DNA from: Pseudophaeomoniella oleicola
Lineage: Eukaryota; Ascomycota; Eurotiomycetes; Phaeomoniellales; Phaeomoniellaceae
Direction of reading: 5' to 3'
Length of the DNA: 64,000 nucleotides
Assembly (NCBI GenBank): GCA_003868215.1
Contig: QWDQ01000005.1
Coordinates: forward strand, 62,001 to 126,000
Part shown: positions 45,775 through 55,647 of the stretch, piece by piece
Layout of the letters: the number at the start of each line of letters is the position of its first letter
Numbering within the stretch: the stretch's first letter is position 1
Program-made: the position numbers and the translations under genes
The notes under the pieces: generated by a model
Databases searched by the model: none
Told to the model about the DNA's origin: nothing
The model's input: only the letters and a program-made list of their open reading frames with translations

Positions 45775-46667
45775 TTGGCATACAGGTCCCCATCCTCACA
45801 CAAGCGGCACAGGACGACCGGTCCGTTGCCATCACTGTCGCAACCACAAGTCACTGGCCATCACTACCTAGCACCGCTAGCCCCAGCGACCGGTCTCCCA
45901 GGAACACAGCCAATCCCAGCACCAAGGACCCCAGCTCACAACCCTCGAAAGCGAACGATTTCTCAGGCCTCACCCGCCGTCGTTCAGCCCGGCCCTTCGA
46001 CCGCTATCCATCCGATATCTCAGACGTATGCCATGGCTGAAACGTCGAATATATCCGAGGGCACACCGGCCAAAAAGAAACCACGGACGAACACTCCGTG
46101 GACTCCAGCAGAAGAGCAGCTTCTCAAACAGATGCGGGATGCAGGAAATACCTGGGGTGAAATTGCCAAGGTAAGTGTGAGTTCTCTTCATTTCGGCAGC
46201 CACATCTCTACAGTTTAATTTGTCAAAAGAATCACCGCCTGCTTCACTACAGAAACCTTTCTTTCTACTATGCTTTCTCTACATACGCGTGAACTGTTAT
46301 TTCACATCTCCGACCTCCCAGCTACAACTACTTTTCTCACCCAAAGGCAGGCGTTTCCAAGCCGGACCGAAGGCAGCGTCAAGAAGCACTGGTACAAAGA
46401 CATGCACTATGCCGAATTTGCTGAAGATGAATCACAGGCTTTACGTGATGCCATCCGGGAGTATGAAGCGAATAAATGGAAAGTTATCGGACAGAAATTA
46501 GGAAAACCCGCAAAGGTATGTATGATGTTCTTCTCCTCCTTCTGGCAAATTGTCAGAGACTGAGGTAAAAGGCAAACAGACTATTGTCATTGGAGATGTG
46601 TGGCGGAATCTGACCAAATGCACAGGCATGCGAGCAATACGCCAAAGAACATTTCAAGGATCTTTGA
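45775..46667 (+). CDS. Tandem Myb/SANT regulator (5' end unresolved)
   Basis: Three exons are read: 45775..46170 (5' limit uncertain), 46351..46515 and 46626..46667. Introns are 180 and 110 nt with GTAAGT and GTATGT donors and GCAG/ACAG acceptors, both phase 0. They assemble a double Myb-type domain: T-P-W-T-P-A-E-E-Q-L-L, W-G-E-I-A-K joined to A-F-P-S-R-T-E-G-S-V-K-K-H-W, then A-L-R-D-A-I-R-E-Y-E, W-K-V-I-G-Q-K-L-G-K-P-A-K joined to A-C-E-Q-Y-A-K-E-H-F. This pattern is widespread in filamentous ascomycetes as an uncharacterised DNA-binding protein. Upstream of the domain lies Pro-rich sequence and a basic K-K-K-P-R. No ATG opens the first exon: the first in-frame ATG is at 46033, while sequence from about 45785 still looks coding, so a small upstream exon is possible. 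One candidate starts near 45734 with a weak GTCAGG donor. Confidence 0.78.
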
Positions 46668-49050
46668 ACGGGGAAGCAGGACCTGGACAAGGGCAAGGGC
46701 AAGGTCAAGGCAAGAACCCTTGATGGGAAGACTGTACCTGGATTGAATTGACGGCTCGGTGGCATTACGGATACAAAAAGGAAAGCTCTTATGGAAGCGA
46801 GAAGGCAAGGCATACGGGAAATGCATTGACCGATCAAGCGAGCAAACTGCTCATGGACTGGAGTCAAGGAACCAAAGGCGTGGGTTATGGATTTTGTCTT
46901 ATTGTGCCTTGGTACTCACCGAGTACTCACCTGTAGGTAATTGATTTTTGATACCCCCTTGAGTTCACATCTGGACAACAAGCGCCAAGTACTCGTCAAA
47001 CGATACCAATTGGAAGTCACATGGGACAAGGACCACTTTATTTCGAACATCAGTTATCCTGCAGACCTGCTCAGGTACACGAACCTAAGTGGTACAGAGA
47101 TCCGGTACCCAATTACATCTACCTGACCGATCAGATCTGGGGCGAGCCATTTTTAATTACCACCAAAATCTACCTTACATCCGACATACGGACGTACATG
47201 AGGCAATATATCACAATTACCTTTTATAACCTGAGAAAGAAACATCATCGGGACCTCGGAAATCACCATCATTCGTCGCGACAACGTGATCTAATTGTGA
47301 ATTTTGCACGAGCACACCTAAAGGTAAAGGTAATCCACTTTCCTATTTTATTTTCTAGTGGTGGTGTGAGATGCCCAATTGCAATAATTAATTAGTTAAA
47401 GAGAATTTGGTCTGGGGCACCGGTCGGTCGCCGGGGCACCCTCAAAAAGAAAGGAAAGGAGTCGGCGAAACGGCAAGACGGGAGGGGAGATTTAATTAAT
47501 TACAGTAATTAATTAGACCATGTGATTTGATGGTGGTTTGGAGAGTGAATTCTAGACCTCTCGAGACGCTGCTGCTGGGAACTGACCTTTCCCTACACCC
47601 TGCTAAGTCAAGCTCTGCCCTGACTTCTGGATCCCTTACCATTGCATTGGAGTTTACTTTTCTTTTTCTTTTTTTTCTTTTTTTTTGGTTGGGTGAGATG
47701 CTTCATCTGGGGGCTAGACAGACAAAATGAAATGGTCTAGGTGTCTTTGAGGTAAGGACATTCGGTATACTATGTATGCTGAGTGAGGGTGTTTGGGTCA
47801 TGAGGTACCGGACTAGACAGGACAGGACAGGACGTACAAGTTACAATGAACCCCTTCCCTTTCTCTTTGGGAAGAGGCAGATGGATATGTATGTATGGGA
47901 TATGTGACTAGGTACATAGGTAGGTTTGAGTGAAATCGTCGCTGTGAGATGTTGGGGGATGTATTCAATGGAGAGATACAGTGGTTGTAGAGGGGAGATA
48001 TATTGTCGGTAGTTGGCTTTGGGTGTTGGGTAGGTTATGAGGAGTGGTGGACAAGATGGTTACGAGGTACTGCTACTTCTGCAACTCATTCAGCTGCCTA
48101 CCAACCTACCTACTCCTATCGACATCCTCCCGGATCTCGTATAACTAGGTACCTTTCTTTCCATCCTCTGGTCCCAACCCAATCACAAACCTCCTCCTCC
48201 AACAGCCTTCTGTCCTATCCGACGTTCCCTCCTTCAGGATTCGGGACAGATATCAGGAGTACCATACGATTCATTGGCTGGCCTGATTACTGGATTGTTT
48301 CCCGTTCGGTCGGTATGGAGTATTCGAGGAGAGTAGGGCTGACTAGGTACTGGTGAGAGAGTTCCGAGGGGGCCGGGGGGGCGGGGGCGGGGGCGGAAAG
48401 CATGGGAGAAAGGATGGGGTGTTCGATGGATGGCAGGGAGGGTGAGTGGGTGTTGTGAGGGTTTGATTGACGGGTCAAGACAAGAAAGCAGTTTCTGTCT
48501 AGCGATAACATCAGACGTTGGCCAGTACATGAATACACGTGACATCTACATTCCAATACGTGAGTATCTTATGAATGCATGTATATCTTGCTCCATTTCC
48601 ATCTCCTGCTTCTATTCTTGACAGTAAATATCACACCCCCCCCGCGAGTACGTCCAATCTGCATATGCGCATATGCGGACATCTGCGTTTGAGAGACAGA
48701 TATTATTGCAGAGATAACAAGTCCCCGTTTCGTATCATGTCATAGCATATCATATCGTACCTAAGTTGGATGGTGCGCTACTGCGGTGATCAAGCGAAGG
48801 GCGTGGTTTGTGTAAGAGATGGCTGATGATAGGTAGGTCATGATACAGACGTATATAAATAGGCGCATCATAAGAGAGAAAGACGGACAAGGTACATATG
48901 GTTGTGTATGCTTTCTCTCTTTGTTCTAATTTCTATCAAAGATCAAGAGTGATTGATTGGAGTTGACGGCTCACGTCCTCTGTCTATTATATCTTTCCGT
49001 TGTAATCCAATCAGTGACATCAACCATAGAATCCAAAATCAAATCCCCAG
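46668..49050. other. 2.4-kb gene-poor tract before the dioxygenase
   Basis: No gene supported. Features noted: TTAATTAATTA-like words near 47383-47515, a TTTTCTTTTTT tract at about 47657-47688, a GACAGGACAG repeat at 47816-47832, ACCTAC/GTAGGT words at 47905-47925 and 48096-48155, a G-rich tract GGGGGCGGGGGCGG near 48376-48396, and CATATGCGCATATG at 48662-48675. Confidence 0.45.
48851..48860 (+). promoter_or_regulatory. TATA-box-like element
   Basis: GTATATAAAT lies about 195 bases upstream of the dioxygenase start codon and is followed by a leader rich in CTTTCTCTC. It is the best TATA match near this gene; function is inferred from position. Confidence 0.4.
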
Positions 49051-50333
49051 ATGGATTCCACGACGACGATGACGACGACAGCGTTACCGCCATCACCTCC
49101 CCATTCACCACCATCGATCAATCCCACCGCAAAGGACCTCGCCAGTGAACCTACTATCTCTGCTGTTACCACCGAAGCCCGAGGAGCCGCCGCCGCCACA
49201 GAAGACTTCAAACTGATCTCCGTGAAGCCATTGCATCCGACGTTCGTGGCCGAGATTACGGGTGGGGTCGATTTCACCAAGCCGGTGCCTGCGGATGTGT
49301 TTGAAGAGATTAGGAGAGCTGCTGTCAAGGTGAGTTCCGCACATGAAAGACGCAATCCTTTTCAGAGCCTTGCTTTTTGCTTCTCTGGAGATTTTCAGCT
49401 TCTGATGCTGCCGTTGTTTCTGCTTTCATTGCTGTTTGCAATTGGAAAAGATCCCTCTTTCTCGCTGGAGATCAAAAGTAGAGGACTGACGACCGTCTCC
49501 AATAGTATGGCGTTCTGGTCTTCCGCGGTACGCCCCTCACCAATGAAACCCACGTCGCCTTCTCAGCCCTCTTCGGCCCCCTCGACGACATCAAACCGTA
49601 CCTGACCGCCGGCCGCACGAACCGGTTCGCCCCATATGACCACATCTTCGACGTCAGCAACATCGAAGACGACGGCACGCTCGCTCCCAGTGGTGGCCGA
49701 CGCCACGAACTCACCAAAGGCAACAGCCTCTTCCACGTCGACAGCAGTTTCAACCCCCGCCGCGCCGGATACAGTCTATTGCTCGCACACGAACTCCCAC
49801 CCCGCGGCACAGGCGGCGCGACCTTGTTCGCCGACACGCGCACCGCCTACGACGAGCTCCCCGAAGCTCTGAAACAGCATCTCCTGCAACACGACTACAT
49901 CGCCGCGCACAACCTATGGCACTCACGCAAAAAGGCGAGCCCATCCTTCTTCGCCGCCGTCGACCCAACAACCTCCTTCATGAGCAGACACAAACTCGTC
50001 CAGACGCACGAAGCGAGCGGACGCCCGACCCTGTACATCGCGAGCCACATCCACCACCTCGAAGGCATCGCGGACGACGCGCCGCACGAGAGCACGGCAT
50101 TGGTCGATGAATTGCTCGCCCACGCGTCGCGCGACAGGTACGTGTACAAATTCGAATGGGAGAATGAGGGCGACTTGGTCCTTTGGGATAATACGGCCGT
50201 CATGCATCGGGCTGCTGGTGGAGCGTATGAAGGCGTGTATCGAAGGGATATGAGGCGCACGACTGTGCATGATACAAGCAGTAATGCCTGGGGATTGAAT
50301 GAGAAATCGGACGTTAGGACGGGCTTACCTTGA
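49051..50333 (+). CDS. TauD/TfdA-type Fe(II)/2-oxoglutarate dioxygenase
   Basis: Two exons, 49051..49329 and 49506..50333, give 368 residues; the 176-nt intron (donor GTGAGT, acceptor CAATAG) is phase 0 and is long for this window. Exon 1 supplies a Ser/Thr/Pro-rich leader and the opening strand I-S-V-K-P-L-H-P-T-F-V-A-E-I-T-G. Exon 2 carries Y-G-V-L-V-F-R-G, the iron ligands in F-H-V-D-S (His170, Asp172) and the distal His327 in A-V-M-H-R-A, with a downstream Arg pair (R-R-D-M-R-R-T) for 2-oxoglutarate. This is the taurine/alpha-ketoglutarate-dependent sulfonate or 2,4-D dioxygenase fold. Fungal members act on sulfonates, sulfate esters or other small acids; the substrate here cannot be told. 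Exon 2 is clearly more GC-rich than the flanking non-coding DNA. Confidence 0.9.
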
Positions 50334-50514
50334 CGAATTGAATCCTGGTTTAACGGTCTAGTTTTGTTAGTATTGAGCAAGCGATGTTACTTTTGTTCGG
50401 GAAGGGATCATATGAATGTGCCCAAGGAATATGTGAAATTGTACCAACGTCGGCTATAGGCATTCTAAATGTACATGTTGCGAGCCACTCCGGCCATATG
50501 CATCAGCCAACTCT

Positions 50515-51389
50515 CTACCTGTACCAGTAGTCTGGTTTGACAAAGTCTGCCATGGTCTTTGGCTCCTCGTAACTCTCGTGGTGGTGGTGTGGATCATCCG
50601 CAGGACCAACATACTCCAGCTTGTAGACGCTGCCGCACTCATCGCAACGCTCGAATGGTCGCTTGCGGGAAACCTGTCACAGTTAGAACATTGGCCCAGT
50701 CTCTGTCATATCATAGGAATACGTACAACCACCCATCTGACGTTGTGGGAGTCAGCAGGGCTGCCAGTGCAACCGGCCTGCAACTCATCACCGGCACCAT
50801 GAACCACAATAGGGTTTTCGAATGTTCCTGTAGGCTTTTGTCAGACTGCCCGTCTTTGACTCCGTAGTGATGGTCTCTTTACGTACCCGTGCGGTCGGAA
50901 GGAAGCGGTCTCATGTCGAAGACATCAACGCCTTGCATCTTTCCAAGAATTTCAAGACGTTCGAGACCGGTAGCTTGCTCAAGATCGGTAGGGACGGTAC
51001 CAGGTGCAGCACCCGGAGGTAACAAATCGTGTTCATCCTTGATCTCTGTTCATTGTTCAGTCATTGCTCGTTGCCGGCAGACGCGGAAGTTGCCGAGCTA
51101 ATTGCGCACCTTCGAAAGGCACCATCTTGCCTTGTTCACCGGGCTTTGGGTCCAACTTCTGCTCTGAAGAGCCTGTAATAACGCCTGATTAGTCCAATTG
51201 GGTGGAAAATAGTGAATAGCAAAAAGCATGTAATGATGAAGAAGCTAGGTTGGAGCTGTTGCGTGTCGAGGGGTGGGACATACGAATGACGGAGCTTGTG
51301 AAGGTACGAGCTGCTGGGCGAGCAATGAAAGCTCTCGCCTGCAAAGGCGCACGCCTTGCGAGGGTTGACACCAAGCGCTGGACAGGCAT
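50515..51389 (-). CDS. COX4: Cytochrome c oxidase subunit IV (zinc-binding Cox4/Vb type)
   Basis: Five exons, 51389..51284, 51172..51110, 51045..50887, 50827..50727 and 50673..50515, give 195 residues; introns are 111, 64, 59 and 53 nt. The join phases are consistent throughout. The N-terminus (Q-R-L-V-S-T-L-A-R-R-A and A-R-T-F-T-S-S-V-I-R) is an arginine-rich mitochondrial presequence. Downstream come G-L-E-R-L-E-I-L-G-K, F-E-N-P-I-V-V, Cys in Q-A-G-C-T-G-S, and R-C-D-E-C-G-S-V-Y-K-L, whose Cys residues bind zinc in Cox4/COX5B. The C-terminus ends T-M-A-D-F-V-K-P-D-Y-W. The protein is a nuclear-encoded subunit of respiratory complex IV on the matrix side. It has more introns than any other gene here and is divergent from NUP85 with 399 bp between start codons. 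Confidence 0.93.
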
Positions 51390-51788
51390 GGTGGTGATGA
51401 TGATGCGACAGTCGTTGTTGATACCAGTAGGGATGAGGTGAGGTACTTTCCGGGATTGGATTGGGAATTGTAATTGGAAAGCTTGCTATTCGTGCCAAGC
51501 CTTTCTCGGCTATCTTTCCATATCGTTGTTTCCGATCCAGCTCCATGTCGCGTACCTAAGATAATAGTAATAGTTGACCTGTCGCGATTTTGGAGATGAG
51601 CGAGCGCAAGTTGAGTATGGTCTCATAGAAATCAGTCTGCATCAGCACATTCACAAACACTGGAAGACGGTGGTTGAGACGATGTTGCACTGCCGATCTT
51701 TGTTCTAACTTCAGAGTTGCCGGTATACGAACTGGTCCTAGTTGCTTAAGCCGCCTGATTCTTGCGATATCCCGTCAAAGAGTACAAT
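51390..51788. promoter_or_regulatory. Divergent promoter of COX4 and NUP85
   Basis: This is a 399-bp interval between head-to-head start codons. No clear TATA box. A GATGATGATG-like repeat lies near its COX4 end. A shared promoter is inferred from arrangement only. Confidence 0.45.
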
Positions 51789-54700
51789 ATGGCTTTCGTG
51801 GTGCCCTCCTCGTCAAGTCCGCCGTCGACACCAGGTGGACAAACACCACAGTACGGCAATAAGTTCTCGTTTAGCAGCTTGAACAACCATCCGTCCACAA
51901 CTCCCGCTGGGCCCCCTCCCTCCTCAGCGCATTCTTTCACACCTGCAGGACCTCCACCTTCGTCCATATTTGGAAGTTCACAGCCAGGTACAGGCGTTAG
52001 CAAATTGCGATTCTCCCAGGGCCCCGATGATCGATCTCTGTTCGGGTCGTCTGCAGTCTCAAGCGCTCCAAAACCTTCGCGAGGACTGAGAGGCACACCT
52101 CGCGCGCCTCTCTCTAGTAACACATTCCAGATCCCTGGCACCAGCCCATACTCTTCCCCTGGGAAGACTTTCGGTCAAAGCGGATTCTCTACTGTTCCAG
52201 AAGGAGACGGTGAGGACGAAGAAGAAGATTTGGATGTTATGGGTGAAGAAGAGAGTGACGCTGGCATACCATCATTCAAAGGTTTTACGACGATCAATAA
52301 CAAGAGTGGGCTTCAAGGGGGCGCATCAATGCCTGGACGCTCCACGTATGGTGCAGCATCAAAAAGTCGTCAAGGCGCATCTGCTCGGAAAAGTCAGCGC
52401 TCTCGCAAGCCTTCAGCTCTACCTGGCAGCGGCAAAGCATCCGTTATTCCTGGTATTGCCCGAGATTTAGCGGCAAGGTCTAAAGATGCATCATTGTTCG
52501 AAAGTGATGATATGATCATTGCCACAGAAGAGCTCGTCTCGGAAGCCTACGAAGCCGTGCAGCAACGTGGGCTTTTGCCTGAAGTGAGACAAGACATACT
52601 TTCCCGCGCATCTACAGCATGTTTAAGAATATGGTCTAAACACGCCGACGCATACACTGATGGCGGTCTCGTTGGTTCAGATGGTTTAGGGCCAGGAGAA
52701 TCAGCTTCACCCATCAGTAAAGGCACATTCTTATCCTCACTTCTTCTAAGTCTGCACCACCCACCTTTGCAACATATCAGACAGACACCTTGGAACGCGC
52801 CTGCACGAAGCTTAGCCATTGTACCAGTATCCACACCAAAGCCTGCTCCGATGCCGCAAGTGCTTTTGGAGTGGTTGGACAAATACCATATCTCAGTTGA
52901 AGGCGCACTGAATGTCGTTAGGACCAGTGAACCAAATTGCACGGCTCATGAACTCTTTTGGGAAACAGTACTGGGCCTCTTGATACGGGGAAAGCTCAAA
53001 GAAGTTATTCTTCTTTTCAATGAAGCCGATTTTCGACATGCAGATACCGCCTTGGATGATGGCGAAGATCAGCCTGGTTATCGGGGTGCACAGCTCCAAA
53101 GTGTACAAGGTGTTGTTGGACGAGCAAGACAGATTTTAGAAGCGTCTCCTGCCGTAAGGCATGGCGACTGGCACGTCAATAACTCTGATTGGAGTATATT
53201 TCGAAAGAGAGTCGAATCAGAATTAGGGTACCTTGCAGAAGCGGCAGAGGGTGCTAACAAGGATGATGATGATGATGAAGATTCGTTTGAAGCCGAGAAC
53301 TTTGGTGTTCGTAATGGCACAAAAAGCTTCAGCGAGACTGCACGACGCGCCCAGAGTAATGTGCCATGGACGATTTACGAGAACTTGAAGATATTCTATA
53401 ACATCTTGCTGGGAAGCTCGGCCGAAATCATTGCTCAGTCTCAGGACTGGTTAGAAGCCAGTCTTGCTCTGACTGTTTGGTGGGATGGCACAGAAGATGA
53501 TAACATTGCTTCGTGGAGTCTAAGCGTTAGCCGACAATCTGCTCGATCCACGAAAGCCTCACTAAGCGAAGATCCCTATCTTTCTAGACTCAGCGCTGCC
53601 TTCCTCTCCGTCACGGACTCTGAGGTGCCGGATTCGTTTCAAATCAACACCATGAGTCAGCTTGAAGTTGGCCTAGCCTCTGTATTACAAGGGAACATCG
53701 AGGGTGTCCTTGGATCGCTCAGGAGCTGGTCCCTCGTAATCGCATCTGCCCTTGCGGAGATTGGTGCTATGGGAGGCTGGATCTTACCCACAGCTCAATC
53801 AAACTCAGCTGGACTTGACGAGGACGATCTTATGGTATTAAGTTATGGCCAAGAGCAAAAGGCTATCAGCAAAGACGACATTCTCCAGAGATATGCAGAA
53901 GCGCTATTCGAAAAGGAAGAGATGGAGTACCAAGGCGAGGTCAGGGAAGGATGGGAGCTTGCGATACCCATTGCCACAAGGTTAGATGATCAGAATCTTG
54001 CCAAGGATACAATATCGCAACTCCTCGATGAACTCCATCTCGTCTCACAGGATCGCATGGATAAGCTTGTCATGCTCTGTACCGACCTCGGCCTAGAAGA
54101 ACAAGCTCGCAATGTTTCGGAGCGATTCGCGGATCATCTTATCGGGACTACAACACTGTACGGGCCAGCAATGATATGCTTCGCACGTGCCCATGCGACG
54201 AACAAGCTACGAACATTGATCTCATTGCTTGTGTCTTATTCGCTCGTGTCATCAGTAGCGTATCCCCTCGAATCCGAACTCGACCCCTCCCTTGCAGCTC
54301 TCTTGCACAATCCAAAATCTACACTCTCCAACATTGCAGACATAGATGAAGAAGCCGCCGCGCTTCTTCAATTTCACCTCACAGGTTACGCCTCCCTCCG
54401 CAGATTTTACAGTCTCCGTGATGCTGAACTTCTTCCCAACTCTAACCGCACACCTAACCTTCGACCACTCGCTCGAACTCGCCTAGGAGCCAAATATCTC
54501 ATTGCCGTAATCAATAGTGCCGCCGATCCCATCTATGGTGGTCTCTATGACGCGCAGCGCGAGTCCGCCATCCAAGTCGACGGTCTCCTCACACTCTTAG
54601 GCGAAGCTGCCGCCCTTCTCTCCCAGCATCAACCCAACGGAAAGCACATCCTGACCAAACAACAAATTTACGATCTGCTACGAGCCATCGAAGATCTCGA

Positions 54701-55223
54701 GACAGTCAATGAGAGAGTCTACGCTGCATGCGAAGAATGCTTCAAAGCCACGATTCGAAACGCCAGCAGCGGCAACATCGCCAACAACAACGGCAACGGC
54801 AGCAGCAGCAGCAACAATCACAGACCCCCAACCACCGCGCGTCCACCTAACCCGATGGACATGCTGAAAAAGAGCGTCAGTTCCGGCTCCGGCAGCAACT
54901 TCTCCTTCAGCATGATCGGCAGCGAAATGTTAAACTCCAACTCCAACGCCGGCAGTAACAGTGGCGGTAACAGTAACAGCAGCATCGGCGGTAGCGCAGT
55001 CTTGATCCCCTCTGTCTCTGGTTCCGGCTCCGGCTCCGGCTCCGGCTCCAAAGATGTCCCTCGAGCATGGGACTGGCGAAAGATCTTTCTAGACAGCAGC
55101 AATGGCGATGATCAAGCAAGGAACAATGATAGACCTGCTGGACACGTCAAGGGCACGTATCTGTTGAAGAGTTTGCGCAGGGGGTTGGCGAGGGAGTTGG
55201 CTTGGGCGTTGTTGAGGGGGTAG
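51789..55223 (+). CDS. NUP85: Nuclear pore Y-complex subunit, Nup85-like
   Basis: Intronless, 1144 residues. The N-terminal 230 residues are disordered, with P-P-S-T-P-G and repeated P-A-G-P-P-P-S-S segments, followed by an acidic patch (E-D-E-E-E-D-L-D). The middle is alpha-solenoid and carries the Nup85-type H-E-L-F-W-E-T-V-L-G-L-L-I-R-G-K-L pattern (around residue 395), then long helices to about residue 1000. A Ser/Gly/Asn-rich low-complexity linker occurs near residues 1000-1095, including a Ser-Gly dipeptide run, before a final helix L-L-K-S-L-R-R-G-L-A-R-E-L-A-W. Nup85 is a structural member of the Nup84/Nup107 scaffold. It is longer than the yeast protein because of both disordered tails. 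The frame is open upstream of 51789 only from a non-ATG codon. Another alpha-solenoid nucleoporin is possible but less likely. Confidence 0.75.
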   Translation: MAFVVPSSSSPPSTPGGQTPQYGNKFSFSSLNNHPSTTPAGPPPSSAHSFTPAGPPPSSIFGSSQPGTGVSKLRFSQGPDDRSLFGSSAVSSAPKPSRGLRGTPRAPLSSNTFQIPGTSPYSSPGKTFGQSGFSTVPEGDGEDEEEDLDVMGEEESDAGIPSFKGFTTINNKSGLQGGASMPGRSTYGAASKSRQGASARKSQRSRKPSALPGSGKASVIPGIARDLAARSKDASLFESDDMIIATEELVSEAYEAVQQRGLLPEVRQDILSRASTACLRIWSKHADAYTDGGLVGSDGLGPGESASPISKGTFLSSLLLSLHHPPLQHIRQTPWNAPARSLAIVPVSTPKPAPMPQVLLEWLDKYHISVEGALNVVRTSEPNCTAHELFWETVLGLLIRGKLKEVILLFNEADFRHADTALDDGEDQPGYRGAQLQSVQGVVGRARQILEASPAVRHGDWHVNNSDWSIFRKRVESELGYLAEAAEGANKDDDDDEDSFEAENFGVRNGTKSFSETARRAQSNVPWTIYENLKIFYNILLGSSAEIIAQSQDWLEASLALTVWWDGTEDDNIASWSLSVSRQSARSTKASLSEDPYLSRLSAAFLSVTDSEVPDSFQINTMSQLEVGLASVLQGNIEGVLGSLRSWSLVIASALAEIGAMGGWILPTAQSNSAGLDEDDLMVLSYGQEQKAISKDDILQRYAEALFEKEEMEYQGEVREGWELAIPIATRLDDQNLAKDTISQLLDELHLVSQDRMDKLVMLCTDLGLEEQARNVSERFADHLIGTTTLYGPAMICFARAHATNKLRTLISLLVSYSLVSSVAYPLESELDPSLAALLHNPKSTLSNIADIDEEAAALLQFHLTGYASLRRFYSLRDAELLPNSNRTPNLRPLARTRLGAKYLIAVINSAADPIYGGLYDAQRESAIQVDGLLTLLGEAAALLSQHQPNGKHILTKQQIYDLLRAIEDLETVNERVYAACEECFKATIRNASSGNIANNNGNGSSSSNNHRPPTTARPPNPMDMLKKSVSSGSGSNFSFSMIGSEMLNSNSNAGSNSGGNSNSSIGGSAVLIPSVSGSGSGSGSGSKDVPRAWDWRKIFLDSSNGDDQARNNDRPAGHVKGTYLLKSLRRGLARELAWALLRG

Positions 55224-55415
55224 TTTTAGGTTTAGGGGAGTGAGAAGCAAAAGTGGGTGTTGTATGTAGACTCTCTGTACGCATAGCAAACATGAATTTA
55301 ATAGTTCTTCCTCATGTGTACACGTACATACAGATTTCAAGGTGGGGGGGGGGGGGGGGGGGCTCTTTGGGTGCATTGGGATTGCAAGAAGCAAAAGCAG
55401 CAGGAGCAGCAGTAG

Positions 55416-55450
<35 letters not shown>

Positions 55451-55647
55451 GTAGGAGTAGATATTCGTATTATCGTAATAAGAGAGGCCCAAGAAGAGGG
55501 AAAGCAGGTGAAAAGTTTCGCATGTAGACTATTCAAGACTCCATTGATAATAGTAGCTCGTTTTGTCATGTTAAAAATGGATCCAAACCAATTTCAAACC
55601 AAAGTAAAAGAACCCTATGCCCTCCTAAGCAGGTTGACGACAACAGC
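55224..55647. repeat. Convergent 3' interval with poly-G and AGC repeats
   Basis: The interval between converging NUP85 and the Arg/Asp-rich gene contains an uninterrupted run of 19 G (55344-55362) and an impure AGC/AGT repeat at about 55397-55450. Both are microsatellites. No gene is supported. Confidence 0.75.
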
